From assembly GCA_028284945.1 (NCBI GenBank), contig JANQQJ010000037.1:61112-125111 (forward strand): 64,000 nucleotides of DNA. The letters run 5' to 3'. This document shows, piece by piece, positions 1 to 8,407 of this stretch. The DNA is from Alphaproteobacteria bacterium (GTDB lineage: Bacteria; Pseudomonadota; Alphaproteobacteria; SMXS01). The notes below the pieces were generated by a model. It was not told the DNA's origin and searched no databases. It saw nothing but the letters and a program-made list of their open reading frames with translations. The position numbers and the translations under genes were made by a program. The stretch's first letter is position 1. Each line of letters opens with the position of its first letter.

Positions 1-335
1 GGAATTCGTTTCTCTGCTACCGCTTCCGGCCCAACGGCACCGACGTGGGGTCGTCGATCATGGATGTGATGATCCTGGTGCCGCAAAACGCCGAAGGCGA
101 GCCTGAATCGGTCCGCGAGCCGACCCGTTTGACCGTCGAGCAGCGATACATTGAAGCCCCGCAACTCAAAGGGCTGGGCGACGTGTTTGATGAAGATGTT
201 TCGAACATGGCCGCTGTCCATAAAGGCTTGCGGTCGATGAAGGGGACAGGTGTCCGGTTCGCTTCATATCAGGAGATGCGGCTGCGCTTCTTCCATCACA
301 TTCTTGATCGCTATCTGGATTCTGATGATGGGTGA
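1..335 (+). CDS. Rieske aromatic ring-hydroxylating oxygenase, alpha subunit (C-terminal part, 5' truncated)
   Basis: Only the last ~110 codons are inside the window; the open frame runs in from base 3 and stops with TGA at 333-335. The text reads as the end of the catalytic START/SRPBCC domain of Rieske non-haem iron oxygenase alpha subunits: an FRPNGTD segment, then a GLGDVFDEDVSN stretch that resembles the conserved G-x-V-x-D-QD-x-x-N pattern, and a terminal helix with a YQEMRLRFFHHILDRYL pattern. Such enzymes dihydroxylate or demethylate aromatic and cyclic compounds in the cytoplasm, using electrons from a ferredoxin and a reductase that are not visible here. The Rieske Cys/His motifs lie upstream of the window. 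The stop overlaps the start of the P450 gene, so the two are very likely co-transcribed and act on related substrates. The substrate cannot be inferred. Confidence 0.8.
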   Translation, partial: NSFLCYRFRPNGTDVGSSIMDVMILVPQNAEGEPESVREPTRLTVEQRYIEAPQLKGLGDVFDEDVSNMAAVHKGLRSMKGTGVRFASYQEMRLRFFHHILDRYLDSDDG

Positions 336-1569
336 GGGGGAGTTTGCTGCAGATTTCGACCCCAAGGCTGATGCCTTTATGGAGGATCCCTGGGGCTTCT
401 ATCGGGCATTGCGTCGTGAGGCGCCGGTCTACCGGGACCCACGTTCCGACATCTTTTTCATCGCGGCCTATGACTTGGTTGATGAGGTGATGAAACAGCC
501 AGCGCTGTTTTCCAGTGCGGTGGACCGCGCCGGGATGCGCAAGGGCGGGTTGCCTGCCAGAGTATTGGAAATCAAGGCGCAGGGCTGGACGCCGGCGCTC
601 ACCATGTCACACAACGATACCGCGTCACATCCGATGTATCGTGGCTTGGTTAGCCCGTTTTTTACCCCCCGGAAACTGAAAGCGATTGAACCCTTTGTAG
701 CGGACCATACCGCCCAACTTATCGAGGCCATGCGGGCCAAAGGCACTGTCGATTTTCTCACGGACTTCGCCGTTCCATTACCAATTGCGGTCATCGCGCG
801 CTATCTGGGGCTTGAAGACTATGGCGTCGAGACGCTGAAAAACTGGTCGGACGCTTTCGCTGATGAGATCGGTTTTATGACCAGCGATGAGCGGGCGATC
901 GAGGTCGCTGAGCTCTGTTTCGAATGTCACAAGACGATGATCGACAGATGTAACGAACGACGAGCCGATCCGCGTGACGACATCATCAGTCATCTGGCGA
1001 CAACGCGGATCGAGGATGATCGGCTGCTCAACGAGTCTGAGTTGTTATCGATTCTGACGCAGTTGCTGGTGGCCGGAAACGAGACCACGACCAATACGCT
1101 GGCGGGCGGCATGCGGCGGCTGGCTAGAGACGCGGCTTTGGCGGCCGAATTGAGGGCCGAACCAAAGAAAATTGCCGATTTCGTCGAGGAAACACTACGG
1201 CTGGAATCGCCGGTTCAAGGCCAGTTTCGCAAGGCCACCGAGGACACAGTGTTGGCTGGCGTACCAGTCCCAAAAGATGCGCTATTGCATGTCCGCTTCG
1301 CGTCAGCCAATCGGGATGAGACCATCTATGGTGACAGTGCTGAAGCGATGAAGCTTGGTACACGGCAACCCAAGCCGCATGTGGCTTTTGGCGCGGGAAT
1401 GCACTTTTGTGTTGGCGCCATGTTATCGCGGCTGGAACTACGCCTCGCCTTTGAACAGTTGGTAAACGCATTTGAAACAATCGAGCTGGCGGTTCCGGAA
1501 AGCGACCTGCACTACCATCCACACTTTCATCTGCGGGCACTAAAGGCGCTTCCCATCAGCCTCGGCTAG
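325..1569 (+). CDS. Cytochrome P450
   Basis: A 414-residue soluble class I bacterial P450. The I-helix oxygen-activation motif AGNETT sits near residue 250, the K-helix ExxR (EETLR) near 288-292, and the haem-ligand loop FGAGMHFCVGA near 355-365 with the axial Cys at about 362. All invariant elements are present, so the enzyme should be active. Two adjacent ATG codons at 325 and 328 are the natural starts; an earlier in-frame start at 250 would put a hydrophobic tail on a cytosolic family and lies inside the oxygenase gene. The start overlaps the preceding stop by about 10 bases, which implies translational coupling to the Rieske oxygenase. Electron-transfer partners are not in the window. 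The role is probably hydroxylation of a terpenoid, steroid or aromatic growth substrate (inference from neighbours). Confidence 0.9.
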   Translation: MMGEGEFAADFDPKADAFMEDPWGFYRALRREAPVYRDPRSDIFFIAAYDLVDEVMKQPALFSSAVDRAGMRKGGLPARVLEIKAQGWTPALTMSHNDTASHPMYRGLVSPFFTPRKLKAIEPFVADHTAQLIEAMRAKGTVDFLTDFAVPLPIAVIARYLGLEDYGVETLKNWSDAFADEIGFMTSDERAIEVAELCFECHKTMIDRCNERRADPRDDIISHLATTRIEDDRLLNESELLSILTQLLVAGNETTTNTLAGGMRRLARDAALAAELRAEPKKIADFVEETLRLESPVQGQFRKATEDTVLAGVPVPKDALLHVRFASANRDETIYGDSAEAMKLGTRQPKPHVAFGAGMHFCVGAMLSRLELRLAFEQLVNAFETIELAVPESDLHYHPHFHLRALKALPISLG

Positions 1570-1641
1570 TCGCTTAGGTGCTTCGCGTCTGTAGAGGTTT
1601 GGGCTAAAACCGGTTCTCACCCAATCCGATGGAACCAGATA

Positions 1642-2355
1642 TTGGCTGCCACACGATCTCAAAAACGCAAACAAACCGCGCGCGCTGACTCGCGCCTTCC
1701 CGATCCCACGGCCGTCTCAAAAGGCGAGCTGTCGAAGAGCAGCGTGACGCGAACCCGTATCATGGAAGCCGGTGTGACCTGTCTTGCCGAGGACGGCTAT
1801 GCCGGCACAACCACATCCACGGTTGCGGAACGGGCAGGCCTGACCCGGGCCGCCATGCTCTATCACTTCCCGTCGCGCATGGCGCTGATCGAGGCGGTCA
1901 TCCACTACGTCACACGCCGCCGGATCGATATGTACAATGATGCGATGGCGGAGATTCCGCAGAATGGTGACTTCTTTTCCACGGCCATCGACAAGGCCTG
2001 GGATCAGCTCGATACCAAGGAGTTCAAGGCCTTCAGCGAACTCTCCATGGCGGCCCGCACGGATGAAGAACTGTCCGCGTCATTCGCGCCTGCGCTGGCC
2101 GAGTTTGACCGCGCGCGCCGTGAGGCGGCCATAGCGCTTTTCCCCGAGGGCGTCATCGACGCACCCTGGTTCGACCTGCGCCGCGACATCGTGCGGTTTC
2201 TGTCCGAAGGACTGGCACAACAGGGCGGCCTATCATTCAATGCCGAGCGCCGGAAAGCGAATTTGAAAGGCTTTTTGAAGGCGCTTTCGGGCGGTGGAGA
2301 AAACAGCGAAGCGTTGATGCGCAAAGCGTTGGACATCGGCCGAGACGGGGACTGA
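1642..2355 (+). CDS. TetR/AcrR family transcriptional regulator
   Basis: A 237-residue regulator. After a basic, probably disordered leader of ~38 residues comes a TetR DNA-binding domain: TRTRIMEAGVTCLAEDGYAGT, then the helix-turn-helix with TVAERAGLTRAAMLYHF (about residues 60-76). The C-terminal half is the variable all-helical ligand domain. The only in-frame start before the HTH is TTG at 1642; the next candidate, ATG at 1762, would cut into helix 1. It lies 72 bases after the P450 and is convergent with the TonB receptor, so it is placed to control this catabolic cluster. A palindrome-like element near 4890-4910, in front of the TonB receptor gene, is a candidate operator. Confidence 0.85.
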   Translation: MAATRSQKRKQTARADSRLPDPTAVSKGELSKSSVTRTRIMEAGVTCLAEDGYAGTTTSTVAERAGLTRAAMLYHFPSRMALIEAVIHYVTRRRIDMYNDAMAEIPQNGDFFSTAIDKAWDQLDTKEFKAFSELSMAARTDEELSASFAPALAEFDRARREAAIALFPEGVIDAPWFDLRRDIVRFLSEGLAQQGGLSFNAERRKANLKGFLKALSGGGENSEALMRKALDIGRDGD

Positions 2356-2360
2356 ACACC

Positions 2361-2395
2361 AAAAAGAAGGCCGGTCCCGCGCAGCGGAACCGGCC
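2361..2395 (-). terminator. Rho-independent terminator for the TonB receptor gene
   Basis: A 12-base stem (2369-2380 pairing with 2384-2395, one mismatch, GCA loop) is followed on the minus strand by a T-rich tract (the complement of AAAAAGAA at 2361-2368). It lies just beyond the stop of the minus-strand TonB receptor and just after the TetR stop, so it may also stop transcription from the plus strand, where the T-run is missing. Confidence 0.75.
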
Positions 2396-2438
2396 CAAGC
2401 TGGGAAGTGATTGGCTAATTCTGGATTTGGCTCCGGAT

Positions 2439-4844
2439 CTAGAAGCGCCCGGTGACCTCCACGCCCCAGGTGCGTGGCGCACTCAAGGCACCGAAGTCGA
2501 CAATTGAGTTCACGTGAACCGTGTAGTCCACGTCTTTGGTCAGGTTCTTGCCAAAAACTTTCAGCTGGAACTGATCCTGGTCGGCGCCGCCAAACTCATA
2601 GGAAATATAGGCGTCCAACAGGAAACGGGATGCTCGTGCGCCGCGCGGATCGTTCAGCACTTGGGTCTGGACGTCATCCACATACCGCGCCGTCGCTGAA
2701 ATCGTCAGGTACCCGTGATTGCCAACCTGGGCCGAAAAGGTCGGCGTGATGGAGAAGGTGATCTCTGGTGCTTGCCGCAGCCTCAGGCCTGAGAAATCCG
2801 CCTGCAGAAGAAGCTCACCTGGCGGGGTGCCGGGTGGGAACGGGTTGGTCACCGCATACTGGTTTGGCGCCAGGGTGCCGATGAACTCATCATATTCCGC
2901 ATCCAGATACCCGAAACTCGCATCGAGGCGGAAGTACTCATTAAACAGATAGGTCAACTCGATTTCAAAACCGCGCAGCGTTGCGCTGGATACGTTACGC
3001 ACTGTGGTGGAGGTAAAGGTGGGTGGTGGCGCCGGCTGGATCACCTCTTCCTGTTTGTCCTGATAGTCGTTCCAGAACAGGTTGGCGTTGAAGCGCAAGC
3101 GCCCATCCAGCCAGTCCGACTTGATGCCCACTTCGAACGCGTCGATGGTCTCAGGGTCGAACGGGGTCGTCACAGAGGGGACATCGCCCGCGCGGGCAGA
3201 GAAGCCGCCTGCGTTGTAACCGCGGGTCCACGAGAAGAATGCCAGAAGGTTGTCGTTGGCCTGCCAGCTAATCGCCACTTTGGGACTGAGTTCGAACCAG
3301 TCCTCTTTGGCGCCGCCCGTTTCAGGAACGCCAAAGTCGTCAACGGCCGTCGGCCGCCCCGCGGGTACGCCATCGAGAATGGAATAGAGAAACTCCGGCC
3401 CGACGCCCCCGTTGGGCCCATCCTTGAAGGTGGTGAAGACCTCTTTTTCATCCCAGCTTGCGCGCAGTCCGGCTGTGAATGTGATGGTATCGGTGATATC
3501 CCAATCCGCCTGTGCGAACAGGGCGACGGTCTCCGCGCTATGTTCATCCTCATCCCCGGCGCCATTGACGAACAGGAACTGCGTGGGCAGTGGCGCGCCG
3601 GCGAGGGCCAGATCCAGCTGGATCGCCTGTTGCAGCGAGTAGTCCGCCTGGTAATAGAAGGCTCCCGCCACGAAGTTGAACGAGCCTTGATAATTGGAGG
3701 CAATACGCAGCTCGCCAGAGAACTGCTCATATTGCTGCTCGCGCACCACATGGAAGAAGGTTTCCGGGACCGCGTCGAAGTCGATAAAGACCGCTTCGCT
3801 TGACTTCCGCCAGCCGAAGATCGCTGTGATCGTATAGGTGTCGGAGACGTCCCAGTCTGCGTTCATGGTCAACGCATCCAGTTTGGAATTCTGGAAGTGT
3901 GGGCCGCCTTGCATGGTGTCGCCGGTATAGGGGCCTTCGCAATACGCTGCCCGCACGCAGAGGATATCAGGGCCGAAGGTCGGCGTGATCACGCCCGGGT
4001 CATGCCCCATAAAGAACTCTGTCTGGGTAACCGTGACCGGCAAGGGCAGCGAGCCGGTGATCCCGCGCGGGGCATAAGGCACCAACTCACTGTCATCTTC
4101 CGCGTGGTCATAGGTGATCAACAGTTCGAACGTGTCGGATGGCGTGAGCAAGACGCTGCCCGAAATACCCCAACGGTCTTTGGCGCCGGTGGGGCCGTCA
4201 TCGCTGTAGCTGTTGTCCCAAAGGCCATTATCGTTCTCGCTGTATGCAGAAACCTTAAGGCCGACCTTGTCTTCAACAATGGGAACGTTCACCACGCCCT
4301 TGAAGTCGTGCCGGCCGTGGCTGCCGGCTGTGACCTGAAGCCTGCCGCCCCATTCCTGGGTCGGTCTTGTGCGATAGGCGAGAATCGCGCCGCCCGTTGT
4401 GTTCCGGCCGAACAGGGTGCCTTGCGGGCCGCGCAGCACTTCGATGCTTTGAAGGTCGAATGTATCGAGCAGGTTGAACGCCGAGCTTCCCAGATAGATT
4501 CCGTCGACAAAGACGCCGATTGCCGGATCGAAACTCTTTTCCGGATCCTGGAAGCTGACGCCGCGGAGCGAGATGTTCGCCAGACTTGGACCAAGGCCGC
4601 CCTCGGCGATCACCATATTGGGCACCAGCCCCACCAGATCGGTAATGGTCCGCGCATTGAGATTTTCAATCGCCTTCTGGTCCAGCGCAGTGACCGAAAC
4701 GCCCACGGTCTGGGCGCTTTCCTCGCGTTTCTCTGCTGTGGTGATGACCGTATCGATGGATAGTTTGCTGCTGTCGTCCTGCGCGGTGGCCGGTGCCGCT
4801 GCCAGGGCGGCCAGCGCTGATAGAGTCACGATACGGCTGAGCAT
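2439..4844 (-). CDS. TonB-dependent outer-membrane receptor
   Basis: An 801-residue receptor. Residues 1-21 form a signal peptide (cleavage after PATAQ). A TonB-box-like segment (IDTVITTAEKREE) precedes the plug domain, which has SLRGV near residue 93 and IEVLRGPQGTLFGRNTTGG near 134-152. The rest is a beta-barrel ending in aromatic Phe (VEVTGRF). This is the large subfamily, common in alphaproteobacteria and sphingomonads, found beside catabolic genes and thought to import hydrophobic or aromatic substrates as well as siderophores. The gene stands alone on the minus strand, with a terminator downstream and a possible promoter at 4885-4920. It is convergent with the TetR gene and close to the P450 and Rieske genes, suggesting uptake of the same substrate (inference). 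Confidence 0.88.
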   Translation of the reverse strand: MLSRIVTLSALAALAAAPATAQDDSSKLSIDTVITTAEKREESAQTVGVSVTALDQKAIENLNARTITDLVGLVPNMVIAEGGLGPSLANISLRGVSFQDPEKSFDPAIGVFVDGIYLGSSAFNLLDTFDLQSIEVLRGPQGTLFGRNTTGGAILAYRTRPTQEWGGRLQVTAGSHGRHDFKGVVNVPIVEDKVGLKVSAYSENDNGLWDNSYSDDGPTGAKDRWGISGSVLLTPSDTFELLITYDHAEDDSELVPYAPRGITGSLPLPVTVTQTEFFMGHDPGVITPTFGPDILCVRAAYCEGPYTGDTMQGGPHFQNSKLDALTMNADWDVSDTYTITAIFGWRKSSEAVFIDFDAVPETFFHVVREQQYEQFSGELRIASNYQGSFNFVAGAFYYQADYSLQQAIQLDLALAGAPLPTQFLFVNGAGDEDEHSAETVALFAQADWDITDTITFTAGLRASWDEKEVFTTFKDGPNGGVGPEFLYSILDGVPAGRPTAVDDFGVPETGGAKEDWFELSPKVAISWQANDNLLAFFSWTRGYNAGGFSARAGDVPSVTTPFDPETIDAFEVGIKSDWLDGRLRFNANLFWNDYQDKQEEVIQPAPPPTFTSTTVRNVSSATLRGFEIELTYLFNEYFRLDASFGYLDAEYDEFIGTLAPNQYAVTNPFPPGTPPGELLLQADFSGLRLRQAPEITFSITPTFSAQVGNHGYLTISATARYVDDVQTQVLNDPRGARASRFLLDAYISYEFGGADQDQFQLKVFGKNLTKDVDYTVHVNSIVDFGALSAPRTWGVEVTGRF

Positions 4845-4884
4845 GATAAACGCCTCCCCAAACGTCCATTGTTCTGGATCAATT

Positions 4885-4920
4885 TCAGATACTTTTTAAC
4901 AAGCTAGTATAAATGTCAAG
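4885..4920 (-). promoter_or_regulatory. Possible promoter/operator of the TonB receptor gene
   Basis: On the minus strand a perfect TTGACA (complement of 4914-4919) is followed after 14-15 bases by an A/T-rich TTAAAA/TAAAAA block. Between them lies a near-palindrome ACTAGCTTGT (4900-4909), and ATACT/AGTAT halves flank the whole element. The -35 is convincing and the -10 is weak. The palindrome could be the TetR operator. Confidence 0.3.
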
Positions 4921-5094
4921 AGGCCTGCTGAGACCGGTGGAGGTAGTCCATGACGCACGTCGTCTGAGAAGGTTATTTAAGTGTATGTATTCGTTTATAT
5001 AATTACTATTTTTCAAAAGGCGCCTGTGCGAACTCACCAAGCGTAAACCCCTGTTCCACCTTGTAGATTTTTAGCAGGTATGTAGTTTCAGCGC

Positions 5095-6447
5095 TCAGGC
5101 CGTATCCGTGGTCTCGCTTGCCTGCCGCAGTGCCGCGTAGTGCTTGAAGCCGAGCACGAGAAACAGGCACGCCGCCGGCGCACAGAACGCGTTGACGATC
5201 GCCAGCGAATAGCGGACGTCGCCCTCATCCATGAAGACGAAGTCGGTGAACAGGCCGACAATCATTGGCCCCAATCCCAGTCCGACCACGTTGATGACTG
5301 TCATGTAAAGCGCTGAGAGCTGACCGCGGATCTGATTGGGCGCGATCAGTTGCAGCGCGGTCCCCGCCATCGGAAACGGGATTGTTGACATGAAAATCGC
5401 TGGTGCAAATACCAGTAGTGCCAGTTCGGCCGACGGCATTAGCGGCGCCAGTCCGCCGAACAGGCCCGACCCCACATAGCCAAACGCGGCGACCCGCAAA
5501 GGCGCATCAGAATACCCCTTTTTGGTCAACCGGTCGCACCACCAGCCGCCGAAGATTGCGCCGGCCGGGCCAACGGCCAGATAGGTCAATCCGTACCAGA
5601 GACCTACATCCAGCGGGGTCCATTCATAAGTGCGGATCAGAAAAGCAGGCGTCCACACGGCGGAGGCATATCCCGAGAGCGTGATCATGCTGAACCCAGC
5701 GAACAGCGGCAGCAGGGCTTTGCGCCGTGTCATCACTTCCGATACCACCGTGCGTATTGGTACCGCCTGTTCCTGACCGCCGCGCAAACCCCTGCGTTTC
5801 GGCTCGCGGACGGTAAACAGCAGCAGGGCCACAAGCAAACCCGGCAGCCCGACCACAATGAACGCCATCTGCCAGGGCAGAAGCTCACCCACAAGGGGCA
5901 GTGCCAGACTATCCAGCGAACTCAGCCACGCAACAACGGTGCCACCGGCGATATAGGCGACGCCGATTCCGACGAACGCGCTCATGGTGAAGACGCTGAT
6001 CGCCCGGCCCAGTTTTTCCGGCGGAAAGTAGTCGGAGATAATTGAATAGGCAGCGGGGGTCAGGCTGGCCTCACCGGCACCGACACCGACACGGGCTGCG
6101 AACAGCTGCCAGTAGTTCTTCGCCAAGCCCGATATAATGGAAAACAGGCTGAAAACGGCGATCCCGCCGGCGGCGATCGCGCGGCGGCTGCGGCTGTCGA
6201 CCAAACGCCCCAATGGCAGCGCGGCGAGGGTATAGAACAGGCCGAATGCCAGACCTTGAAGCATACCGAATTCGGTGTCGCTGATCGCAAAAGTGTCTTT
6301 GATTGGGCCGACCAGCAGGTTGATAATAATCCGGTCGACATAGGACAGGATGTACGCGATCGACAGCACTGCGACGGCGTACCAACCCAGCCGGGCGCTT
6401 GGCCAATCCTCCATCGGTGTGCCTGGAGGCGCACTCGATCCGCTCAT
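5095..6447 (-). CDS. Major facilitator superfamily transporter (spinster-like)
   Basis: A 450-residue, 12-TM carrier. TM1 contains the SYVDRIIINLL motif typical of spinster-like and hexuronate-type MFS carriers; the loop 2-3 signature reads GRLVDSRSRR; TM4-5 carry GVGAGEASLTPAAYSIISDYFP. The start at 6447 was chosen over the upstream in-frame ATG at 6489 because GGGGAG sits five bases before it. It is divergent from the hydratase gene with a shared ~170-base promoter region, and probably imports a catabolic substrate or exports an intermediate. The substrate is unknown. Confidence 0.85.
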   Translation of the reverse strand: MSGSSAPPGTPMEDWPSARLGWYAVAVLSIAYILSYVDRIIINLLVGPIKDTFAISDTEFGMLQGLAFGLFYTLAALPLGRLVDSRSRRAIAAGGIAVFSLFSIISGLAKNYWQLFAARVGVGAGEASLTPAAYSIISDYFPPEKLGRAISVFTMSAFVGIGVAYIAGGTVVAWLSSLDSLALPLVGELLPWQMAFIVVGLPGLLVALLLFTVREPKRRGLRGGQEQAVPIRTVVSEVMTRRKALLPLFAGFSMITLSGYASAVWTPAFLIRTYEWTPLDVGLWYGLTYLAVGPAGAIFGGWWCDRLTKKGYSDAPLRVAAFGYVGSGLFGGLAPLMPSAELALLVFAPAIFMSTIPFPMAGTALQLIAPNQIRGQLSALYMTVINVVGLGLGPMIVGLFTDFVFMDEGDVRYSLAIVNAFCAPAACLFLVLGFKHYAALRQASETTDTA

Positions 6448-6621
6448 CGTCACTCCCCGTTCTTGACGGCCCGGCGACCGCAAGAGCATCTGTTGATCAC
6501 TTTTTTACAGAAAAGTCAAAATCTTGAGTGGCGCGTCGTCGCGGCAGCGTACTGAAACGCGAGCAAGTGCTGATCCTCTGCAGTATCATGCCCGCCATTC
6601 TTAAGGGGGAGCGCGATCACC

Positions 6622-7437
6622 ATGGTGGAGTCACCTTCAGGCACGGATAGCAGGGGATCCGAACGCGATATCCAGAAAGCCGCTGATGAGCTCAATGCGG
6701 TCTATCTTGGGGCACCGCTTATGGCGCCGCTGCGGACGCGTTTCGACGAGGGTGACGTGGAAACCGCCTATGCAATTCAAGATGTCAATACGAGGCGGTG
6801 GCTGAGTGAAGGGCGAAAGCTGACCGGCCGCAAAGTCGGACTGACTTCTGTCGCTGTGCAGCAGCAGATCGGCGTCTATGAGCCTGATTACGGGATGCTG
6901 TTTGACAATATGGCTGTGTCAAGTGGCGAAGAGATTGCGTTTGACGCCGTCAGCCAAGTCCGTATTGAAGGAGAGGTTGCGTTTGTACTGGGCCGGGACC
7001 TTTCCGGGGACCATTTGACCATTGAGGCGCTGGAACGGGCGATAGATTATGCGACACCAGCCTTTGAGGTTGTGGGCAGCCGGATCCGCGATTGGGACAT
7101 CAAGATTTTTGACACCATCGCCGACAACGCCTCGTCAGGAAAATATGTGCTGGGTGATGCTCGAGTTGCTCTTTCAGACGTGGATCTACCCGCATGCGAA
7201 ATGACGCTGATGGAAAATGATGTGATTGTTTCGACGGGCGATGGTGCGGCTTGTCTTGGCAATCCGTTGAACGCGGCGCTATGGCTTGCAAAGAAGATTG
7301 TAGAGACAGGATGGCCGCTGCGTGCGGGGGACGTGATTATGTCGGGTGCCCTGGGCCCGTTTGTAGACGTCAGGCCTGGCAGCATTTATGAACTCAATAT
7401 TTCCGGTCTGGGAACTGTTCGAACACGCTTCGTATAG
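6622..7437 (+). CDS. 2-keto-4-pentenoate hydratase-like protein (MhpD/DmpE type, FAH superfamily)
   Basis: A 271-residue protein. Family members hydrate 2-hydroxypenta-2,4-dienoate to 4-hydroxy-2-oxovalerate in meta-cleavage pathways; the related 4-oxalocrotonate decarboxylase and HpaH have the same fold. Visible hallmarks are GRKVGLTS (near 73-80), the metal-binding region VRIEGEVAFVLGRDL (near 113-127, with the E-x-E pair), and a late PLNAALWLAKK ... GDVIMSGALGPFVDV segment. A strong GGGGGAG precedes the ATG by nine bases. It belongs with the oxygenase and P450 genes in ring degradation (inference). The hydratase and decarboxylase subtypes cannot be separated by eye. Confidence 0.82.
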   Translation: MVESPSGTDSRGSERDIQKAADELNAVYLGAPLMAPLRTRFDEGDVETAYAIQDVNTRRWLSEGRKLTGRKVGLTSVAVQQQIGVYEPDYGMLFDNMAVSSGEEIAFDAVSQVRIEGEVAFVLGRDLSGDHLTIEALERAIDYATPAFEVVGSRIRDWDIKIFDTIADNASSGKYVLGDARVALSDVDLPACEMTLMENDVIVSTGDGAACLGNPLNAALWLAKKIVETGWPLRAGDVIMSGALGPFVDVRPGSIYELNISGLGTVRTRFV

Positions 7438-7464
7438 GTCTGGACGCTGGGCAGGTAAGGCGAC

Positions 7465-8379
7465 ATGAAAAAATTATTTCGCCCAAAGAGTTTTGAAGAT
7501 CTGCAACTTGCTGGGCTCATTATCGGCATTCTGTGGATAGGGCCCCGGGTCTACGCAGCCATTATTTCATCGTCCGTTGGCATTATGGCGGACACGGTGG
7601 AGCATGTCGTCGAGACCGCCTTTGCCTTTATGGCGTTCCTGGCGCTTCGCGCCGCGCGGCGGTCCAGCGCGCTCTTGTTCCCGCATGGCACGGGCAAATT
7701 TGAGTCCATTGCAACCGCTATGCTTGCCCTGTCGCTGAGCATTTCCGGTTTCGGGGTTCTTGCCGCAGGTATTGTCAGGTTTATCAACCCGGTCGTGCCT
7801 GAGGGCTCTATGACCGGCATCGTATTCCTCTGCATTTCGCTTTGCCTTGATCTGATCTTGTACAATCTGACGCGGCCTTTCGACCGCGACGGCAGAATCG
7901 TCGTGCGAAGCTGGCGGCGGATATATCTGATGAACATAGTTATGAAGCTTTCGATCATCATCTTTGTATATTTGTCGCAATTTGGCGGCGCGCTCACCTA
8001 TCTGGATCCGTTGGCCGCGGTGATCATCGGCATTGTGATGTTGGGGTTCGGCTACCGCGCCCTGACTCAGTCGATCTGGGAGCTTTCTGATCGCGCAATT
8101 GAAGAGGACGTTCAACTTCTGATTCTTCGAGGGCTGGCTAAGGAGTTTAGTTCTTTCGACGAACTCATCGACGTCCGCACCCGTCGGACAGGCGGCCTTC
8201 CGATCATCGAAGTGGACCTCGGTTTTCGCCTCACCCGTCCGTGGGACGACGTTGCAATGGTGTGCCTAAGGTTGCGTGAGAGTGTGTCGGCAGAAATTTC
8301 CGGCGCTGTGGTCAAGGTTACCCCACTCGCCCTAAACTCCGACCTTGCAGCTTTGACTGATCAAAAGTCGAACCCTTAG
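7465..8379 (+). CDS. Cation diffusion facilitator (CDF)-like membrane protein with altered metal site
   Basis: A 304-residue, six-TM protein of CDF length and layout. TM2 carries SSVGIMADTVEHVVET, matching the CDF pattern with Asp and His ligand positions; the TM2-3 loop has FPHGTGKFES (family consensus YPxGxxRxE); TM6 has YLDPLAAVIIGI, the usual DPxxAL motif. A C-terminal domain of about 90 residues follows. Unlike true zinc/iron exporters, the segment that should be TM5 (IYLMNIVMKLSIIIFVYLS) has no HxxxD pair, so half of the intramembrane metal site is missing. It lies 28 bases after the hydratase gene on the same strand and may be co-transcribed with it. Metal transport is therefore uncertain. 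Confidence 0.75.
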   Translation: MKKLFRPKSFEDLQLAGLIIGILWIGPRVYAAIISSSVGIMADTVEHVVETAFAFMAFLALRAARRSSALLFPHGTGKFESIATAMLALSLSISGFGVLAAGIVRFINPVVPEGSMTGIVFLCISLCLDLILYNLTRPFDRDGRIVVRSWRRIYLMNIVMKLSIIIFVYLSQFGGALTYLDPLAAVIIGIVMLGFGYRALTQSIWELSDRAIEEDVQLLILRGLAKEFSSFDELIDVRTRRTGGLPIIEVDLGFRLTRPWDDVAMVCLRLRESVSAEISGAVVKVTPLALNSDLAALTDQKSNP

Positions 8380-8407
8380 CGGTGCAGGCTGAGCGAGCGT
8401 GAGAAGA

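Noticed and set aside
3897..4763. A 288-codon plus-strand open frame inside the TonB receptor gene
   Set aside because: It is antisense to a full-length receptor with intact plug and barrel motifs; its translation has no domain and reflects GC-rich codon structure.
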